From: an uncultured Parabacteroides sp.
Lineage (GTDB): Bacteria; Bacteroidota; Bacteroidia; Bacteroidales; Tannerellaceae
Length of the DNA stretch: 14,746 nt
Assembly (NCBI GenBank): GCA_900547435.1
Contig: URGO01000076.1
Span: 1 to 14,746, forward strand
Direction: 5' to 3'
Position numbers and translations under genes: made by a program
Notes under the pieces: generated by a model
Told to the model about the DNA's origin: nothing
Database searches by the model: none
The model's input: only the letters and a program-made list of their open reading frames with translations
In this document: piece after piece, positions 1-6,573 of the stretch
Position numbering within the stretch: the first letter of the stretch is position 1
Layout: every line of letters begins with the position of its first letter

Positions 1-594
1 CGATTTCTTGCGGACTTGGGATACGAGGCCTATCAGAAATTCCTGGAAGAAGCGGTTGATGAATTGAAATCGGACGAGTTTGCCGACCTCTATGCCGACC
101 TTTCGGGAGACAAAGGGGCGCAAGACGGGAAAGCATTCGTGCGTGAGACCTACGTGGAGAGCGATCTGACGCTCTTGTTCCCGCCAGATTATATCCCGAA
201 CGATTCGGAACGTATTTCTATCTACCGGGAATTGGATAATCTGGAACGGGAAACGGATATCCAGGCTTTCATCACACGTTTGGAAGACCGATTCGGAAAG
301 ATTCCACGAGAGGGCATGGAGCTGATTCGCGTGGTTCGCCTTCGTCGGATGGCGCGAGGATTGGGTATCGAGAAAGTTATCCTTAAGAAGGGACAAATGA
401 GTCTCTATCTGGTATCAGCCGAGGATAGCCCTTACTATCAGAGTCCGGCGTTCGGCAAGTTGATAGCTTATATCCAGAAACACCCGCGCAATTGTACGTT
501 GAAAGAAAACAACGGGAAACGGGGTATCGTAATTAAGGATGTAAACCGGGTAGAAACCGCTTGTTCCATCCTGGAAGAAATGGAAACATTATAA
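1..594 (+). CDS. mfd: Transcription-repair coupling factor Mfd, C-terminal end (5' truncated by window)
   Basis: The reading frame is open from base 1 to a TAA at 592-594, giving the last 197 residues of a much longer protein (Mfd is about 1,100-1,150 residues). The segment matches the end of the helicase module followed by the TRCF C-terminal domain (D7): a G-Y-E-A-Y-Q-K start, then the D-x-T-L-L-F-P-P-D-Y-I-P and R-I-S-I-Y-R-E-L motifs and an F-G-K-I-P stretch. Mfd is a DNA translocase that removes RNA polymerase stalled at lesions and recruits UvrA. In studied Mfd proteins the D7 domain holds the UvrA-binding surface in an autoinhibited state (family knowledge). Only 10 bases separate it from the RlpA-like gene, so the two are probably co-transcribed. 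The helicase motifs lie upstream of the window and cannot be checked. UvrB, its partner in excision repair, is encoded at 9195-11222. Confidence 0.93.
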   Translation, partial: RFLADLGYEAYQKFLEEAVDELKSDEFADLYADLSGDKGAQDGKAFVRETYVESDLTLLFPPDYIPNDSERISIYRELDNLERETDIQAFITRLEDRFGKIPREGMELIRVVRLRRMARGLGIEKVILKKGQMSLYLVSAEDSPYYQSPAFGKLIAYIQKHPRNCTLKENNGKRGIVIKDVNRVETACSILEEMETL

Positions 595-604
595 TTACAA
601 AGTC

Positions 605-1048
605 ATGAAACGCTTACCGCTCATCTTGATTTTTTCCCTCTGTACGCTCTTTCTACATGCACAAGAGGAAGGATTGGCCTCCTATTACCATCATCGGTTT
701 CATGGGAAAAAGACGGCCAGCGGGGAGTTGCATGACAAGAATGAAATGACCGCGGCCCATCGTACCCTCCCGTTCGGTACCTATGTACGGGTGACGAACC
801 TGGATAATAACCGGTCGGTAATCGTAGAAATCACCGACCGGGGCCCACGCAGGCGCAAACGGATTATTGATGTTTCCAAAAATGCCGCCCAAGAACTGGG
901 ATTTGTCCGGAAAGGCATAACGCGTGTACGCTTAGAAGTGGTACCCGGTCCGGTAGACCTCCGTTGGCTGGATCTGATTTATCCGGAGATTAAACTATTG
1001 GATTTTAAACAAAACAAATCATCTGATATCGAAAAATATGAAAATTGA
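605..1048 (+). CDS. rlpA: RlpA-like secreted double-psi beta-barrel protein (septal/peptidoglycan lytic transglycosylase family)
   Basis: 147 residues. Residues 1-19 form a Sec signal peptide (KR, then a hydrophobic core, ending L-H-A before Q20). Residues about 23-113 form the RlpA double-psi beta-barrel: A-S-Y-Y, T-A-S-G-E, M-T-A-A-H-R-T-L-P-F-G-T and I-T-D-R-G-P. The spacing of E41, D44, H52 and D78 matches the residues I recall as important in Pseudomonas RlpA (E120, D123, H131, D157), so the active site looks intact. RlpA enzymes cleave glycan strands lacking stem peptides. No SPOR domain is present, unlike classical RlpA; instead there is a tail of about 34 residues of unknown role. A lipobox is not evident, so the product is more likely periplasmic than a lipoprotein. 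The start at 605 places the signal peptide correctly. The 3' end overlaps the patatin gene by 11 bases, implying co-translation. Whether it is a lytic enzyme or only a barrel-fold binder is inferred. Confidence 0.9.
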   Translation: MKRLPLILIFSLCTLFLHAQEEGLASYYHHRFHGKKTASGELHDKNEMTAAHRTLPFGTYVRVTNLDNNRSVIVEITDRGPRRRKRIIDVSKNAAQELGFVRKGITRVRLEVVPGPVDLRWLDLIYPEIKLLDFKQNKSSDIEKYEN

Positions 1049-1886
1049 TGCTAACACAGGCTTAGTCCTGGAAGGCGGAGGAATGCGCGGGATATTTACC
1101 GTAGGCGTGCTGGATTATCTGATGGATCATCATATATCCTTCCCTTATGTCATCGGGGTATCGGCAGGAGCCAGCAATGGTATATCCTATATTTCCCGTC
1201 AACGGGGGCGTTCCTATTTCAGCAATATCGAATTATTGAAAAAACATAATTACATCGGTTGGAAAAACTTGCTTTCCGGGCGCGGGTATATTGATTTGGA
1301 TTTTCTTTTCTATGAATATCCCGACCGATATTATCCTTTTGATTATAAAACCTACGAGGCATCTCCAACCCGTTTCGTCATGGTGGTAAGCAATTGCCTG
1401 ACGGGGAGAGCCGAGTATATTGAGGAAAAACAAGACCGGAAACGCCTGCTTGATGCGTGCAAGGCCTCTTGTTCTCTTCCGGTGATGTGTCCCTTATCAT
1501 GGCTCGATGGAAAACCAATGGTAGACGGGGGCGTGTGTGATTCCATTCCCATAAGACATGCCCAGGAAGAGGGCTATCGGAAGAATGTTATCATCCTGAC
1601 CCGGAACAAAGGGTATCGCAAACCCGATAAGGATTTCCATCTCCCGTCATTCATCTACCGGAAATATCCGGCTATCCGTGAAGCTCTTCGCTTGCGTTAT
1701 AAGAGCTATAACCATACCTTAGATTATATAGACGAACTGGAGGCGGAAGACAAGGTTCTCGTCATACGTCCCCAAAGGCCTATCGAGGTGGGACGCACCG
1801 AACGGGACACCCGAAAGCTCCAGGCCCTTTATGAAGAGGGATATGAACTGGCTAAGCTCATCGGAAAAAGGATAAATCCGGCCTGA
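1038..1886 (+). CDS. Patatin-like phospholipase (acyl hydrolase)
   Basis: 282 residues with the patatin signature in order: the glycine-rich oxyanion loop G13-G-G-M-R-G18, the nucleophile elbow G40-V-S-A-G44 (Ser42) and the dyad aspartate in D163-G-G. The catalytic Ser-Asp dyad is therefore complete. No signal peptide or membrane helix is visible, so the protein is probably cytoplasmic or peripherally bound at the inner membrane. It resembles the bacterial group often annotated 'patatin family protein' (YjjU-like). The family hydrolyses acyl esters of phospholipids or other lipids; the actual substrate is unknown. The ATG at 1038 lies inside the end of the RlpA-like gene and gives the expected short N-terminus before the oxyanion loop. 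Downstream, transcription meets the hairpin array at 1890-1977. Confidence 0.92.
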   Translation: MKIDANTGLVLEGGGMRGIFTVGVLDYLMDHHISFPYVIGVSAGASNGISYISRQRGRSYFSNIELLKKHNYIGWKNLLSGRGYIDLDFLFYEYPDRYYPFDYKTYEASPTRFVMVVSNCLTGRAEYIEEKQDRKRLLDACKASCSLPVMCPLSWLDGKPMVDGGVCDSIPIRHAQEEGYRKNVIILTRNKGYRKPDKDFHLPSFIYRKYPAIREALRLRYKSYNHTLDYIDELEAEDKVLVIRPQRPIEVGRTERDTRKLQALYEEGYELAKLIGKRINPA

Positions 1887-1889
1887 AAA

Positions 1890-1977
1890 TTCATGCCTAT
1901 GTTTTTCATAAAAGATGCCTATGTTTTCCGTCAAAGGTAGGCATAAACGGAAACAAACATAGGCATCTTTTTCCGGG
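1890..1977. repeat. Array A: four ATGCCTAT-type 8-mers at exact 22-bp spacing (orientation + + - -)
   Basis: Seen directly: 8-mer units start at 1893 (ATGCCTAT), 1915 (ATGCCTAT), 1937 (GTAGGCAT, inverted, one mismatch) and 1959 (ATAGGCAT, inverted). Consecutive starts are exactly 22 bp apart. Units 2 and 4 extend to a perfect 17-bp inverted repeat (1910-1926 with 1955-1971), so the array folds into a long hairpin. A second locus at 11487-11574 has the same four-slot register with the third unit in the opposite orientation. The array fills most of the gap between two convergent genes. It could be a dispersed palindromic element of the REP or MITE kind, or a protein-binding array whose sites face one side of the helix (22 bp is about two turns). 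The function is unknown. Confidence 0.85.
1910..1972. terminator. Probable bidirectional terminator formed by array A
   Basis: The 17-bp perfect stem 1910-1926/1955-1971 starts with AAAAG and ends with CTTTT plus one more T, so a transcript from either strand would carry a stable hairpin followed by a short U-tract. A further TTTCCG/CGGAAA pairing inside (1925-1930 with 1948-1953) can lengthen the stem with a small bulge. It sits 23 bases after the patatin stop and 18 bases beyond the stop of the convergent LTA-synthase-type gene. That is the expected place for a shared terminator. The U-tracts are short, so efficiency is uncertain. Confidence 0.55.
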
Positions 1978-1989
1978 AAGAATCCGGGC

Positions 1990-3825
1990 TTATCTTCTCC
2001 CTAAATCATCATATAACGTCTGAAGAAGGGCTTTCCCTTTCCGAAGCAGATTTTCCGAGGATTCGCTCTTCATCAATACCCGATTACTTTCATTATCATA
2101 AGCCACATAATCGGTACTATCCACCAGCCCGAATCCATTATTATAGGTATAAAACGCATACCTCGGGGGATTCGAGGAGAGGATATCCCGGCTAAAGACA
2201 AACTCATCGTGTGGGATATCCAATTGCCCCAATAAGGTAGAAACCAGGTCGGTCTGATTGCAATAGGCCTCTATCCGGGCAGGATTCTTTATGGCTCCTC
2301 CTATCCAAAGCATCGGGATATGATACCGGCTGGGCTCATAATCTTTCAGGGTATCCGGATAGCGGAACCCATGATCGGCCACCATAATGACCAGCAAATC
2401 TTTCCAAATAGGGAGAACCTTCAATTGGTCAATGAAATTCCCCAAACAACTATCCGTTAATGCCACCGAGTTCAAATAAAGATGCTCCAACCGGTGATAA
2501 GGCACCTCGAAAGGTTCATGACTACTCAAAGTCAGGAACGTGGTCATCCAACGGGCGCCTCCCGTTTCTCTGTTCTTCATGTCTTGAAGGAGATAATCGA
2601 AGGTAACATCATCATTCGCTCCCCATTTGCTCAAACGTTCGGTAATCGGGAAATCCTTATCCGAAACAATCCGGCTATATCCCGAACCAAAGAAATAGCT
2701 CTGCATATTGGTAAAATTGATATCTCCCCCATAGAGCATATCCGAGGTATAGCCCTCTTTCCCCAACGAGTGCGCCAAGGAAGGAAGTGTTTGGGATTTT
2801 GCGGGATATTTCATGATGGAAGTGGTTGGTTGAGCCAGATATCCGTTCAGGATAGACACCAATCCCCGGTCGGTCCGGAAAGAATTGGCATACATATTCG
2901 TGAACAGGACTCCCTCCTCGCTCAATCGGTTCAAGTTAGGCGTAACCTCTTTTTCACCACCCGTAACCGATATCGTATTGGCCGAGAAGCTCTCCAAGAT
3001 AATCAATAGGATATTCGGACGTGTCGTAGTAAGCAATTCCCGGCGTGCAACATCGGTTGGAGACATCTGTTCCGAACGAATCTCTTGCATAATCTGCGCT
3101 CTCTCCTCTTCCGGATAGAAATTAAATTGCTCCGCGAAGTCCTGTTGCTTGGATATGGAAGACAACAGACTAAAGCAAGGATTGATGGCGGAATGGTTCA
3201 AGAATTGATTATCACTAAAATAAACCATTCCCACATTAGCCGTAGAGGTCGTAACTCCTCCCCGGATCGGAATAAACATCAATCCGCCCAACAAGATGAT
3301 ACTTACGCTGGCCCAGATTCTCCGGTTTACCTTCGATACCGGCACATAAGGAAGCACGCATTTCGTCAAATAATAGTAAACAATCAGGAAATAAATAAGA
3401 AAAGCTATTCCTTGCTGGATGAATAATCCGGCCGGCACACTGGCCATCGCGTCTTTGGGCGAACGTAAATAGAAAAGCACCGTACCATCCAAACGGAATC
3501 CCCAATAGGGATAAAGCGCCACATCGGTCACAAAAATAATGGATATAAGCAAGGAAGCTATCAGGAAATAAACCTTGAGCGTTTTCCTGAGCCAATCTCC
3601 CGGAATCCATACCGAAGCTAACGTAAGGAATAACGGAAGTGCGGTAAGATACCCGGCCACCGTACAATCCAGTAATAGTCCATGTGCGATGACTTGTAAA
3701 AAATCAATTGGCGAACAAGTGCCCGCCAATTGATTATTATAGAAAATGAACCATGGCTTTTGAATAATAAATACAGGGAGCCATGCTATGAAGAAAAAAG
3801 TGAGAAATAAAATTCTTTTTTTCAT
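1990..3825 (-). CDS. LTA synthase/MdoB-type alkaline-phosphatase-superfamily membrane transferase
   Basis: 611 residues. The N-terminal part has about five membrane helices (roughly 5-22, 45-72, 84-104, 135-153, 170-187), followed by a linker and a periplasmic sulfatase-fold domain from about residue 268. Metal and catalytic positions of the LtaS type are visible: E278 in L-E-S-F, T318 in F-R-T-D-R-G (expected nucleophile), H436 in S-S-H-E-P-F, and D484-H485 in A-D-H-G. LtaS-like enzymes transfer phosphoglycerol from phosphatidylglycerol to a glycolipid or glycan. Gram-negative relatives such as MdoB/OpgB decorate periplasmic glucans, and EptA/MCR relatives move phosphoethanolamine. Lipoteichoic acid is not expected in this organism, so the acceptor and transferred group are unknown. 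Its ATG overlaps the ABC-F stop codon (ATGA), making it the second gene of that operon. Array A lies just past its stop. Confidence 0.9.
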   Translation of the reverse strand: MKKRILFLTFFFIAWLPVFIIQKPWFIFYNNQLAGTCSPIDFLQVIAHGLLLDCTVAGYLTALPLFLTLASVWIPGDWLRKTLKVYFLIASLLISIIFVTDVALYPYWGFRLDGTVLFYLRSPKDAMASVPAGLFIQQGIAFLIYFLIVYYYLTKCVLPYVPVSKVNRRIWASVSIILLGGLMFIPIRGGVTTSTANVGMVYFSDNQFLNHSAINPCFSLLSSISKQQDFAEQFNFYPEEERAQIMQEIRSEQMSPTDVARRELLTTTRPNILLIILESFSANTISVTGGEKEVTPNLNRLSEEGVLFTNMYANSFRTDRGLVSILNGYLAQPTTSIMKYPAKSQTLPSLAHSLGKEGYTSDMLYGGDINFTNMQSYFFGSGYSRIVSDKDFPITERLSKWGANDDVTFDYLLQDMKNRETGGARWMTTFLTLSSHEPFEVPYHRLEHLYLNSVALTDSCLGNFIDQLKVLPIWKDLLVIMVADHGFRYPDTLKDYEPSRYHIPMLWIGGAIKNPARIEAYCNQTDLVSTLLGQLDIPHDEFVFSRDILSSNPPRYAFYTYNNGFGLVDSTDYVAYDNESNRVLMKSESSENLLRKGKALLQTLYDDLGRR

Positions 3826-5438
3826 TCCGAGTATAATTTTTGACGCAATTCGGCAATCTTCGGATCACTGATATAATCATCATATTCCATCATCTTGTCA
3901 ATTGTCCCGTTAGGTGTCAACTCGATAATACGATTGGCCACGGTCTGAATAAACTCATGGTCATGGCTTGCAAAGAGGATATTTCCCTTGAAGGTCTTCA
4001 ACGTATTGTTGAATGCTTGGATAGACTCCAAATCCAGATGGTTGGTAGGCGTATCCAGGATAAGACAATTCGCATCGGTCAACATCATCCGAGAAATCAT
4101 GCAACGCATTTTCTCGCCTCCGGACAGGACACTTACCTTCTTCAGCAACTCCTCGCCCGAAAAGAGCATACGCCCCAAGAAACCTTTCAAGAACACTTCG
4201 TTCGTATCCGGCGAGAATTGCGATAACCATTCTATCAGATTATAATCCGAATTGAAATATCGCGTATTATCCAGCGGAAGGTAAGAGGTCGTAATGGTCT
4301 GCCCCCATTGGAAAGTACCCGCATCCGGTTTTTCCTCCCCATTGATGATTTGGAACAGGGCGGTCATCGCACGTGGATCATGGCTGATAAATACAATCTT
4401 ATCATCTTTTTCAACATTGAAGTTCAAATCCTTGAAAAGATATTTTCCTTCAATACTTTTGGTCAAGCCTTTTACTTCCAGTATCTGATTACCCGGTTCC
4501 CGGTTAGGCGTGAACAAGATACCCGGATAACGGCGCGAAGAGGGTTTGATTTCTTCGATATTCAGTTTTTCCAGCATCTTCTTGCGGCTGGTGGTCTGCT
4601 TGGATTTAGCCACATTCGCACTAAACCTACGAATAAACTCTTCCAATTCTTTCTTCTTCTCTTCCGCTTTCTTGTTTTGTTGTTGTTGCTGGCGTAATGC
4701 TAACTGGCTCGACTCGTACCAGAAGCTATAGTTTCCGGCAAAGAGTTGCAATTTGCCATAATCAATATCTACCGTATGGGTGCAGACCGAATCCAGGAAA
4801 TGTCGGTCGTGACTCACCACAAGTACCGTATGTTCGAAATTAGACAAATAATTTTCCAACCAGCTAACGGTTTCCAAATCGAGGTCGTTCGTAGGCTCAT
4901 CCAACAAAAGATTATCCGGCTGGCCATACAACGCACGTGCCAAAAGCACACGCACCTTCTGCTTACCGCTCAAATCCTTCATCATCATATAATGCAGATC
5001 TTCAGAGATACCCAGACCGCTAAGCAAGGATGCAGCATCACTCTCGGCATTCCAGCCCTCCATTTCAGCAAATTTTTCTTCTAACTCAGCGGCCCGTATT
5101 CCATCGGCATCAGAGAAATCCTCTTTTGCATAAAGAGCGTTCTTTTCACTCATTACCTCCCAAAGTGTTGAGTGTCCCATCAATACGGTATCCATTACCG
5201 TATATTCATCAAATGCAAAGTGGTCTTGTGACAAGACGGAAAGACGCTCGCCCGGTCCCATCGAAACGGTTCCCCGCGTAGGGTCTAATTGTCCGCTGAT
5301 AACCCGGAGGAATGTTGATTTTCCGGCACCATTCGCTCCAATAATTCCATAACAATTACCCGGCGTAAATTTCAGATTCACATCCTGAAATAAAATTCTC
5401 TTGCCAAACTGTACGTCAAGATTATTTACTGTAATCAT
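3822..5438 (-). CDS. ABC-F family ATPase (YbiT/EttA-like ribosome-associated), with a degenerate second nucleotide site
   Basis: 538 residues: two ABC domains joined by a charged linker (about 240-310, with Q250-Q254 then K/E-rich), and no membrane segments, as in ABC-F proteins that bind the ribosomal E site and modulate translation. NBD1 has Walker A G34-A-N-G-A-G-K-S-T42, Q71 in the Q-loop, signature L156-S-G-K-Q160, Walker B with D180-E181 and switch H210. NBD2 has no recognisable P-loop (I351-S-H-D-P-R-A where GxxGxGKST is expected), Y386-L-P-L-D instead of a Q-loop, and D462-T463 instead of D-E. It keeps signature L438-S-G-G-E442 and H492. The composite site made from Walker A of NBD1 and the signature of NBD2 is thus canonical, and the other site is degenerate. 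The closest match by eye is the YbiT/YkpA branch, so a housekeeping role is likelier than antibiotic resistance. A good promoter lies upstream at 5538-5568, with a leader of about 90 nt. Confidence 0.93.
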   Translation of the reverse strand: MITVNNLDVQFGKRILFQDVNLKFTPGNCYGIIGANGAGKSTFLRVISGQLDPTRGTVSMGPGERLSVLSQDHFAFDEYTVMDTVLMGHSTLWEVMSEKNALYAKEDFSDADGIRAAELEEKFAEMEGWNAESDAASLLSGLGISEDLHYMMMKDLSGKQKVRVLLARALYGQPDNLLLDEPTNDLDLETVSWLENYLSNFEHTVLVVSHDRHFLDSVCTHTVDIDYGKLQLFAGNYSFWYESSQLALRQQQQQNKKAEEKKKELEEFIRRFSANVAKSKQTTSRKKMLEKLNIEEIKPSSRRYPGILFTPNREPGNQILEVKGLTKSIEGKYLFKDLNFNVEKDDKIVFISHDPRAMTALFQIINGEEKPDAGTFQWGQTITTSYLPLDNTRYFNSDYNLIEWLSQFSPDTNEVFLKGFLGRMLFSGEELLKKVSVLSGGEKMRCMISRMMLTDANCLILDTPTNHLDLESIQAFNNTLKTFKGNILFASHDHEFIQTVANRIIELTPNGTIDKMMEYDDYISDPKIAELRQKLYSE

Positions 5439-5469
5439 ATTTAAATATTAGTTTTTAGTCTTTTTGTTT

Positions 5470-5522
5470 ATAAGTTTTTAGCTTATGAGTCAACGTTGAG
5501 CAAAACTCATAAATCTGAGCAT
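5470..5522 (-). promoter_or_regulatory. Candidate leader of the ABC-F gene: 10-codon ORF and mutually exclusive hairpins
   Basis: Between the predicted promoter and the ABC-F start, the minus strand carries ATG at 5522-5520 followed by nine sense codons and TGA (5490-5492), encoding MLRFMSFAQR. The second half lies in a perfect 8-bp stem, TTATGAGT (5483-5490) with ACTCATAA (5505-5512). An alternative stem, ATAAG (5470-5474) with CTTAT (5482-5486), overlaps one arm of the first, so only one can form. Some antibiotic-resistance ABC-F genes are controlled by leader-peptide attenuation (established for that class). Whether this leader works that way is inference, and such short ORFs also occur by chance. 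Confidence 0.3.
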
Positions 5523-5537
5523 CTGTTTTTCGTGGGA

Positions 5538-5568
5538 CAAAGGTACGAAAAGTAATTCAGTTAGCCAA
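5538..5568 (-). promoter_or_regulatory. Predicted promoter of the ABC-F/LTA-synthase-type operon
   Basis: On the minus strand TACCTTTG (plus 5538-5545) fits the Bacteroidetes -7 consensus TAnnTTTG exactly. TTGG (plus 5565-5568) stands 19 bp upstream as a -33-like element (the consensus is TTTG). The transcript would start near 5530, leaving a leader of about 90 nt before the ATG at 5438. Confidence 0.6.
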
Positions 5569-5641
5569 TCCGCAAATACACTTACCGCTCTTACATACTA
5601 TTTTTTCGCTCGTATGTGGTGGATTCTATACAGAATAGTAT

Positions 5642-5649
5642 TACTTTTG
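5642..5649 (+). promoter_or_regulatory. Predicted -7 element of the miaA-kdsA operon
   Basis: TACTTTTG fits TAnnTTTG and ends only 4 bases before the miaA ATG at 5654. Transcription would start at or within a few bases of the start codon, so the mRNA may be leaderless. A good TTTG is not found 19-21 bp upstream; GTGG-like bases occupy that place. The 5439-5653 gap otherwise holds the divergent ABC-F promoter and leader. Confidence 0.4.
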
Positions 5650-5653
5650 CCCT

Positions 5654-6568
5654 ATGGAAAAGTATGAATTAATAACGATAATAGGTCCTACAGCATCCGG
5701 GAAAACCTCATTGGCGGTAGCATTGGCTGACCGATTGGGGTCGGAAATCATCAGCGGAGATTCCCGGCAGGTCTATCGCACAATGGATATCGGTACGGGA
5801 AAAGATTTAGCGGATTATGAGATAAATGGCCGGAAAGTCCCTTATCATCTGATAGATATACGCGATGCGGGCGAAAAATATAATGTGTTTGAATACCAAC
5901 ATGATTTCCATCGAGTCTTTGCAGAGATTCGTGCAAAAGGGAAATTGCCTGTTTTATGTGGAGGCACAGGGATGTATATTGAAGCGGTTTTGAAAGGTTA
6001 CAAGCTCTTGGATGTTCCCCAGAACCCGGAACTTCGGGAGGCTTTGAAAGGAAAATCGCTTGCTGAATTGGAAAGTATTCTCGCCTCATACAAGAAATTG
6101 CATAATAAAACCGATGTAGACTCGGCTCAACGGGCTATCCGCGCCATTGAAATTGAAGAGTATTACCGGAAAGAGTCTCCGGAACAAAACGAATACGCCC
6201 CGATTCATAGCCTGATTATTGGAGTAAATATCGGCCGGGAACTCCGACGGGAGAAAATATCCCGAAGGTTACGTGCCCGATTGGAAGAAGGAATGGTGGA
6301 TGAAGTCCGTCATATCCTCGAAACAGGTGTAAAACCAGAAGATTTGATTTATTACGGACTGGAATATAAATTCCTGACCTTGTATATCACCGGGAAATTA
6401 ACTTATGAGGAGATGGTAGGCCAGTTGGAAATCGCCATCCATCAGTTCGCCAAAAGGCAAATGACCTGGTTCCGGGGAATGGAAAGACGTGGATTTACCA
6501 TCCATTGGATAGACTCGCAATTACCTATGAATGAAAAGGTCCAACAAATAATAGATTTAATACAATAA
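5654..6568 (+). CDS. miaA: tRNA dimethylallyltransferase (IPP transferase) MiaA
   Basis: 304 residues, the normal length for MiaA. The P-loop is G11-P-T-A-S-G-K-T18. Next come I-S-G-D36-S-R-Q-V-Y with the expected catalytic aspartate D36, M-D-I-G-T-G-K, the C-G-G-T-G-M-Y element (102-108) and, near the C-terminus, K-R-Q-M-T-W-F-R. MiaA transfers a dimethylallyl group from DMAPP to N6 of A37 in tRNAs that read codons starting with U, which stabilises codon pairing. The protein is cytoplasmic. Bacteroidales genomes often carry two miaA paralogues, and this could be either one. The stop is 5 bases before kdsA, so the pair is an operon. Confidence 0.95.
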   Translation: MEKYELITIIGPTASGKTSLAVALADRLGSEIISGDSRQVYRTMDIGTGKDLADYEINGRKVPYHLIDIRDAGEKYNVFEYQHDFHRVFAEIRAKGKLPVLCGGTGMYIEAVLKGYKLLDVPQNPELREALKGKSLAELESILASYKKLHNKTDVDSAQRAIRAIEIEEYYRKESPEQNEYAPIHSLIIGVNIGRELRREKISRRLRARLEEGMVDEVRHILETGVKPEDLIYYGLEYKFLTLYITGKLTYEEMVGQLEIAIHQFAKRQMTWFRGMERRGFTIHWIDSQLPMNEKVQQIIDLIQ

Positions 6569-6573
6569 CAATT

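Noticed and set aside
2482..3009. 175-codon plus-strand frame opposite the LTA-synthase-type gene
   Set aside because: It lies wholly inside conserved catalytic sequence on the other strand and has no family resemblance or start context.
4660..4700. Repetitive GTTGTTGTTGCTGG-like stretch as a possible repeat element
   Set aside because: It encodes the run of glutamines in the ABC-F interdomain linker and is ordinary low-complexity coding sequence.
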